A stretch of 25,393 nucleotides of DNA. It comes from CAIMZW01 sp037133095 (GTDB lineage Bacteria; Actinomycetota; Actinomycetes; Nanopelagicales; Nanopelagicaceae). Location: the NCBI GenBank assembly GCA_037133095.1, contig JBAXOT010000026.1:1-25393 (forward strand), in the 5' to 3' direction. A model generated the notes under the pieces. The model was not told the DNA's origin. It searched no databases and saw only the letters and a program-made list of their open reading frames with translations. This document shows positions 21,131 to 25,393 of the stretch, one piece after another; the stretch's first letter is position 1; the number at the start of each line of letters is the position of its first letter. Position numbers and translations under genes: made by a program.

Positions 21131-22342
21131 GTGGTTTCTGAATCAGGTTCACTTCGAGCATTCAGACACCGTAACTTTCGCCTGCTTTTTGCCGCCAACG
21201 GAATCTCCAACATTGGAACTTGGGCCCAGCGCGTCGCCCAAGATTGGCTGGTGCTCGAGCTGACCCACAGTGGTCGGGATCTTGGTCTCGTAACGGGCCT
21301 GCAATTCCTGCCCTCATTACTTTTGAGTATGTACGGCGGGTCGCTGGCGGATCGTTTTAATAAGCGTAAACTTCTTGTTGTCACCAATCTGGGCGGCGGA
21401 ATAACCTCGCTGTTAATCGGATTATTGGTTGTTACTCATAACATTCAACTCTGGCATGTCTATCTCTTAGCCTTTGGTTTAGGAGTTTTCGGCGCAATTG
21501 ATGCCCCGGTGCGCCAAGCTTTCAACTCTGAGATCGTTGGCAAGAGCGATGTAGCCAACGCGATCAGCCTCAATTCAGCGAATTTCAATGCTGGCCGGCT
21601 CGTTGGACCAGGGCTTTCTGGCCTTCTCATCGCCTGGTTTGGCACCGGTCCCTCCTTCCTGCTAAACGCCTTCTCCTACGTTTTTGTGCTCGGCGCGCTC
21701 GCTTTCATGCGCGAATCTGACCTCTTTATCGAGTTTGAACCGACCCCAAAAGCCAAAATTCGAGAGGCGCTCGCCTACGTAAAGGGTCGAAAAGACATCC
21801 TGGCGGTCATGATCACGGTCTTCTTTGCTTCGACTTTTGGGCTCAATTTCCAGATTTTCAATGCCTTAATGGCGACCAAAATCTTTGGCCGGGGAGCGGC
21901 CACCTACGGCGGCATGGGCAGCATCGTTGCCATCGGATCGCTCTCTGGAGCCTTGATCTCAGCCAGGCTCGATAAGCGCCACGGTCCCCGCTTTATAGCT
22001 GCTTTTGCCTGCGCTTTTGGACTGGCCGAGGTCACTCTCTCCTTCGCACCGACTTATCTCACTTATGCCCTTTTGCTCCCGATTTGTGGTGGTTTAGCCC
22101 TTACTACTCTCATTGCCGCAAACTCCTTCGTCCAGACCAGCACCGATCCCTCTTTAAGGGGTCGAGTAATGGGGATTTACCTGATGGTTTTCATGGGCGG
22201 AACGCCATTTGGATCACCCTTGATTGGGTGGCTATCCACCTCTATTGGGGTCCGGCAGACCGTCACTTTGTGTGGGGCAATTACGGTTGTGGCTGCGCTC
22301 GGAACTTCGATTTTTGTAAGGAATTCAAGAAAGCAAAATTAG
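21131..22342 (+). CDS. MFS transporter (MFS_3/EntS-like exporter)
   Basis: A 403-aa major facilitator with about twelve hydrophobic segments. The N-terminus FRHRNFRLLFAANGISNIGTWAQRVAQDWLV is typical of the EntS/transmembrane secretion effector branch. The loop 2-3 motif appears as GSLADRFNKRKLLVV, and the middle cytoplasmic loop is near residue 200. Such proteins export siderophores, drugs or metabolites; the substrate is not predictable. The start is GTG 21131, without a clear ribosome site. Only 66 bp separate it from the divergent DUF2530-like gene. A T-rich stretch with a GGG/CCC stem (22353-22370) follows the stop codon. Confidence 0.88.
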   Translation: MVSESGSLRAFRHRNFRLLFAANGISNIGTWAQRVAQDWLVLELTHSGRDLGLVTGLQFLPSLLLSMYGGSLADRFNKRKLLVVTNLGGGITSLLIGLLVVTHNIQLWHVYLLAFGLGVFGAIDAPVRQAFNSEIVGKSDVANAISLNSANFNAGRLVGPGLSGLLIAWFGTGPSFLLNAFSYVFVLGALAFMRESDLFIEFEPTPKAKIREALAYVKGRKDILAVMITVFFASTFGLNFQIFNALMATKIFGRGAATYGGMGSIVAIGSLSGALISARLDKRHGPRFIAAFACAFGLAEVTLSFAPTYLTYALLLPICGGLALTTLIAANSFVQTSTDPSLRGRVMGIYLMVFMGGTPFGSPLIGWLSTSIGVRQTVTLCGAITVVAALGTSIFVRNSRKQN

Positions 22343-22452
22343 TTACAAATCGGGGCAAATTCCCTTTTTTAGCCAAGTGGCGTGGGAAACACGAGTCAAC
22401 TGTTATCTGAAAGTGACTTATTTGGTTGGAATGCTGCAAATTTATCGCTAAA

Positions 22453-22482
22453 GTTTGGCAACCAAACGCTTAGTTTATAAGC
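22453..22482 (+). other. two abutting hairpins in the leader
   Basis: GTTTGG/CCAAAC with a CAA loop (22453-22467) directly abuts GCTTA/TAAGC with a five-base loop (22468-22482). Both stems are perfect. They could be protein-binding inverted repeats or RNA structures. Confidence 0.55.
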
Positions 22483-22536
22483 TAAATGTTCGGTCATTCG
22501 TTGAATGCGTTGGGTAAACGATTCTTCGATTTGCGC

Positions 22537-22564
22537 AATGTGAATAGGGACATTCACATTTTTT
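22537..22564 (+). terminator. terminator-like hairpin just upstream of the repeat-protein start
   Basis: AATGTGAAT (22537-22545) pairs perfectly with ATTCACATT (22552-22560) around AGGGAC, and the T-run continues to 22564. It ends 20 bp before the proposed TTG start, a place where an attenuator would control expression of the surface protein. Confidence 0.6.
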
Positions 22565-22583
22565 ATGGGGACGGGGACGTACT

Positions 22584-25393
22584 TTGAAGGTTTTGTCGCG
22601 TTTGAAAAAAACACTCTTGGGTTTCTTGGCTTTAGCCATTATTCCTGTCGTGCCCATTGTTGGCACCTCCGTCGCCCATGCGGTCGCTACGCCGTTCCCC
22701 TGCGACAGTTCCTTTTATCAGGTCAGTGGCGGAAAGTTCTACAAACTCAACATTCCTGGATACACCTTTTCCCAAATTGGCAGCGCCACCACAGCGGGTA
22801 ATGGGTTTGGCTATAACCCTGCAGATAATCTTCTGTACGGTTCCTCCTCGGTCTCCGTTCTTCAAAGCATCGACTCGACTGGCGCCCTAACTACTTTTGC
22901 GGCAAGCAGTATTTCTCCATCTGCTTCTTCAAATTCCGGCGGAGCATTTCTAACAAACGATATTCTGATCATGGTTGGTACGGCCGGAACGATCAGCAAG
23001 GTCACCTTGACGAGATCTGCAGGCGTAGTGACTGGCGGAACAACAGTTTCTATTACTGCTTCAGGTTTTCCCTCGACAAAAGATGTGGTGGTCCAGCCCG
23101 ATCCGGCAGTAGCTGGTGGTTACATTCTTTACACCTTAGAAAGCAACACGCTCTATATCGCCAAATTGGCTAGCGCCGCAGCAACTACCCTTACTGGAAG
23201 CGTCACTTCAGTAGCGATCACTGGCCTTGATAATCAAAGCGGTGGAACAGGTACCTATGGCGCTCAATATGCAGATAGCCAAGGAAATCTATATTTCTAT
23301 GACAACACTGCTTCACCGTCGGTCACCACACACGCTCTTTACTACCTAACTAGGACGCAGGCAACCTCGGGTTTATCTACCCTTGCGATTACGAAGTTAG
23401 CCAATGCAACTTTGACCACTACGCCAAATGACGGGGCGAACTGTGAAACTGCCCCAAGTCCGTTCGCGCCACAACTCCAGTCTCCTGCCAACACGAGCGC
23501 TGGAACGATTACCGCCACAAGTGCAGTTATCCGCGGAGATGACGTTAAGAACGAAATCAACGATATTGACCTTGATGGCGCCCGAATCTGTATTAATACC
23601 CTCGGAGATGTTGAAACCGCACTCAATGACCACCACGGAGAGCTGAAAACCGGAACTACGTGTATCACAGATCACAATACGCATACACATGCGGCAACCG
23701 CATGGCATATATCCGAAACCTTCACGGGCTTAACTTGCAACACCACTTACTATTACCAATCTGAAGAAACAGACCACAATGGCTTTGAAGGCCACGGAGA
23801 CGTTCACAACTTCACCACTTCTGCTTGCAGCACGAGCCACACCGTCACATTCAATAAAAATGACGTAGCAGCCTCGGGAACGATGACCAACGAAACGGCC
23901 TCGGTTGCCACTGCTCTGACTTCGAACGGTTTTTCCAATACTGGGTACACCTTCGCTGGTTGGGCAACTACCTCTGGCGGGGCAGTTGCTTACGCCGACG
24001 GAGCCTCCTTCCCATTTGCTGCTGACACAACTCTTTACGCAATTTGGACTGCCAACACCAATAACGGCATCACCTGGAACGACAATCTCGGAGCCGGATC
24101 CAGTGGTGGAGCTTCCACCTACACCACCGCAACGGCGATCGGAACTATCCCAACGACCCCTCCTACCAGGACCGGTTACACCTTCAATAGTTGGAATACT
24201 CAGGCTGACGGATTAGGAACGACGGTCACCAACTCCTACGTTCCCGGTTCTCCCTACGGCTCAGTCACCTTCTATGCTAAGTGGACCGCTAATACCTATG
24301 CGATCCACTATGACGCCAATGGCGGGGGCAGCAACCCAGCCGATTCCAGCTTCACCGTCGGTGGTCCAGGGGCCACCCTCAACGATGGTTCGAGCCTGAG
24401 CAAGACTGGTTACACCTTCGCTGGCTGGACCAGCGTGCTCAATACCGGACCAGCTCTGACCTCACCATATTCACCATCCGGTACTGTCACCATCCATGCG
24501 CTCTGGACTGCCAACACCAATAACGGCATCACCTGGAACGACAATCTCGGAGCCGGATCCAGTGGTGGAGCTTCCACCTACACCACCGCAACGGCGATCG
24601 GAACTATCCCAACGACCCCTCCTACCAGGACCGGTTACACCTTCAATAGTTGGAATACTCAGGCTGACGGATTAGGAACGACGGTCACCAACTCCTACGT
24701 TCCCGGTTCTCCCTATGGCTCAGTCACCTTCTATGCTAAGTGGACCGCCATCAGTTACACGGTCACCTATAACTCTCAAGGCGGATCTTCGGTTTCCAGC
24801 GGCTCGTACACAATCGGTGGAAATGTCACGCTTCCATCGGCACCCTCATACCCCGGTTATCATTTCAACGGTTGGTTTGGCTTTTCTTCGGGTGGCTCGG
24901 CCCTGTCTTCGCCTTATTCGCCAAGTGGCACTGGTGACATCACTCTGTGCGCCCAGTGGACAATAAATAGCTACACCCTCACCTACAGTGCGGGAGCGAA
25001 TGGCTCTATAACCGGCACTACACCTCAAACAGTAAGTTTCGGATCGAATGGCGCTCAAGTAACGGCCGTTCCTGATTCTGGATATCACTTCACCACCTGG
25101 AGCGATGGTGTACTCACCGCTGCCCGCACGGACCTGAACGTCTCCGGAAATATCACTGTTAGCGCGTCCTTCGCGGCAAACGCTCAATATGCCTACTCTT
25201 ATGACGGCCAAGGCAACACCGCAGGCACCGTTCCTTCCAGCGGCACCTTCACCGCGGGGGATCCAGCGATCACTACCCCTGGTGTTGGCAGCTTAGCCAA
25301 GACCGGTTATACCTTCGCTGGTTGGTCTTTATCTTCTGGAGGTGCGGCACTGGGCGCTAGTTACAGCCCAATTGCCGCTACGACTTTCTATGC
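22584..25393 (+). CDS. large secreted repeat protein with Listeria-Bacteroides (InlB B-type) repeats, 3' end missing
   Basis: An open frame of 936 codons with no stop before the window end. TTG 22584 gives MKVLSRLKKTLLGFLALAII and a signal peptide ending near SVAHA (residue ~33); TTG 22593 and 22602 are alternatives. Residues ~38-285 begin CDSSFYQVSGGKFYKL and contain propeller-like units (GFGYNPADNLLYG) resembling DUF6923-type domains. Residues ~292-418 are an Fn3-like domain (TSAVIRG to LTCNTTYYYQSEE) with an unusually His-rich insertion. From ~420 onwards about seven repeats of the Listeria-Bacteroides type appear, each with GYTFAGW or GYHFNGW and ending in LYAIWT or FYAKWT. The family is found in cell-surface adhesins. 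Expected fate: secreted and wall- or surface-associated; any anchor lies beyond the window. GC content and Thr/Ser/Gly richness differ from the upstream genes. Confidence 0.8.
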   Translation, partial: MKVLSRLKKTLLGFLALAIIPVVPIVGTSVAHAVATPFPCDSSFYQVSGGKFYKLNIPGYTFSQIGSATTAGNGFGYNPADNLLYGSSSVSVLQSIDSTGALTTFAASSISPSASSNSGGAFLTNDILIMVGTAGTISKVTLTRSAGVVTGGTTVSITASGFPSTKDVVVQPDPAVAGGYILYTLESNTLYIAKLASAAATTLTGSVTSVAITGLDNQSGGTGTYGAQYADSQGNLYFYDNTASPSVTTHALYYLTRTQATSGLSTLAITKLANATLTTTPNDGANCETAPSPFAPQLQSPANTSAGTITATSAVIRGDDVKNEINDIDLDGARICINTLGDVETALNDHHGELKTGTTCITDHNTHTHAATAWHISETFTGLTCNTTYYYQSEETDHNGFEGHGDVHNFTTSACSTSHTVTFNKNDVAASGTMTNETASVATALTSNGFSNTGYTFAGWATTSGGAVAYADGASFPFAADTTLYAIWTANTNNGITWNDNLGAGSSGGASTYTTATAIGTIPTTPPTRTGYTFNSWNTQADGLGTTVTNSYVPGSPYGSVTFYAKWTANTYAIHYDANGGGSNPADSSFTVGGPGATLNDGSSLSKTGYTFAGWTSVLNTGPALTSPYSPSGTVTIHALWTANTNNGITWNDNLGAGSSGGASTYTTATAIGTIPTTPPTRTGYTFNSWNTQADGLGTTVTNSYVPGSPYGSVTFYAKWTAISYTVTYNSQGGSSVSSGSYTIGGNVTLPSAPSYPGYHFNGWFGFSSGGSALSSPYSPSGTGDITLCAQWTINSYTLTYSAGANGSITGTTPQTVSFGSNGAQVTAVPDSGYHFTTWSDGVLTAARTDLNVSGNITVSASFAANAQYAYSYDGQGNTAGTVPSSGTFTAGDPAITTPGVGSLAKTGYTFAGWSLSSGGAALGASYSPIAATTFY
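24045..24289 (+). repeat. 245-bp internal duplication, copy 1
   Basis: Identical to 24504-24748 except at 24257 (C here, T there; silent, both Tyr). It encodes one InlB-type module from the Trp of the preceding repeat through KWTA. Confidence 0.95.
24504..24748 (+). repeat. 245-bp internal duplication, copy 2
   Basis: The second copy lies exactly 459 bp (153 codons) downstream of the first and keeps the reading frame. The sequence between the copies (24290-24503) encodes a different module of the same family. Confidence 0.95.

Larger units (their letters stand above)
22343..22583. other. 241-bp hairpin-rich AT-rich gap before the repeat protein
   Basis: No gene is supported here. It holds a weak T-rich terminator of the MFS gene (22353-22370), two adjacent hairpins (22453-22482) and a terminator-like hairpin (22537-22564), followed by GGGGAC repeated twice (22567-22578). 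It looks like a regulated leader. Confidence 0.6.

Noticed and set aside
22565..22801. ATG-initiated open frame of 78 codons at the start of the repeat-protein region
   Set aside because: It is out of frame with the long signal-peptide-bearing frame, is Cys/His/Arg-rich without a family, and stops where the real frame continues.

Overview
The window looks like a piece of a moderate-GC (about half G+C), compact-genome actinobacterium, plausibly a freshwater or aquatic lineage such as the Nanopelagicales/acI group. That placement is inferred from gene content, not from a marker search. Supporting signs are proteins found essentially only in actinobacteria (DUF3263, DUF3027, DUF2530-like, the 127-aa cold-shock protein), a CIRCE-controlled groEL without groES, ATGA-type translational coupling, and several genes whose -10 box lies about 6-8 bases before the start codon, as in leaderless mRNAs.

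Layout. 1-54: 3' end of a tRNA-Thr(TGT). 97-152: a 12-bp tandem repeat. 231-3236: three independent + strand genes (nitronate-monooxygenase-like FMN enzyme, Tat-exported Rieske protein, EamA transporter). 3322-10772: a seven-gene + strand cluster with very tight spacing. It holds a deaminating FAD oxidoreductase, a phosphonatase-like HAD hydrolase, an ABC importer (binding protein, two permeases, ATPase) and a cytoplasmic metallophosphoesterase. 10811-12487: a GMC/cholesterol-oxidase-like flavoprotein. 12459-14476 (- strand): an alpha/beta hydrolase translationally coupled to a type II NADH dehydrogenase. 14541-17415: an SDR-DUF2867 fusion and a group II PLP-dependent decarboxylase. 17464-22342: a conserved actinobacterial block of DUF3263, groEL, DUF3027, long cold-shock protein, a 55-aa DUF2530-like membrane protein (- strand) and an MFS exporter. 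22584 to the window end: a large, incomplete, secreted repeat protein (signal peptide, propeller-like N-terminus, His-rich Fn3-like domain, then Listeria-Bacteroides/InlB-type repeats).

The most interesting system is the 3322-10772 cluster. The family pairing of the oxidoreductase (TIGR03364-like) with the hydrolase (TIGR03351-like) points to a phosphonate pathway in which an aminophosphonate is imported, oxidatively deaminated to an aldehyde (no PhnW transaminase is present), and cut at its C-P bond through a Schiff-base lysine. The unusual extra part is a metallophosphoesterase whose start overlaps the ATPase stop and which has no export signal. An 11-bp direct repeat precedes the operon. 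A perfect 14-bp palindrome and a -10-like box precede the binding-protein gene, and two strong hairpins separate the binding-protein gene from the permeases. Together these suggest layered control and higher expression of the binding protein.

Other structure not explained by genes includes a 28-bp triplication that starts inside the cold-shock gene's last codons, 11-bp helically phased repeats upstream of groEL, a hairpin-rich leader before the repeat protein, and a 245-bp nearly perfect internal duplication within it.
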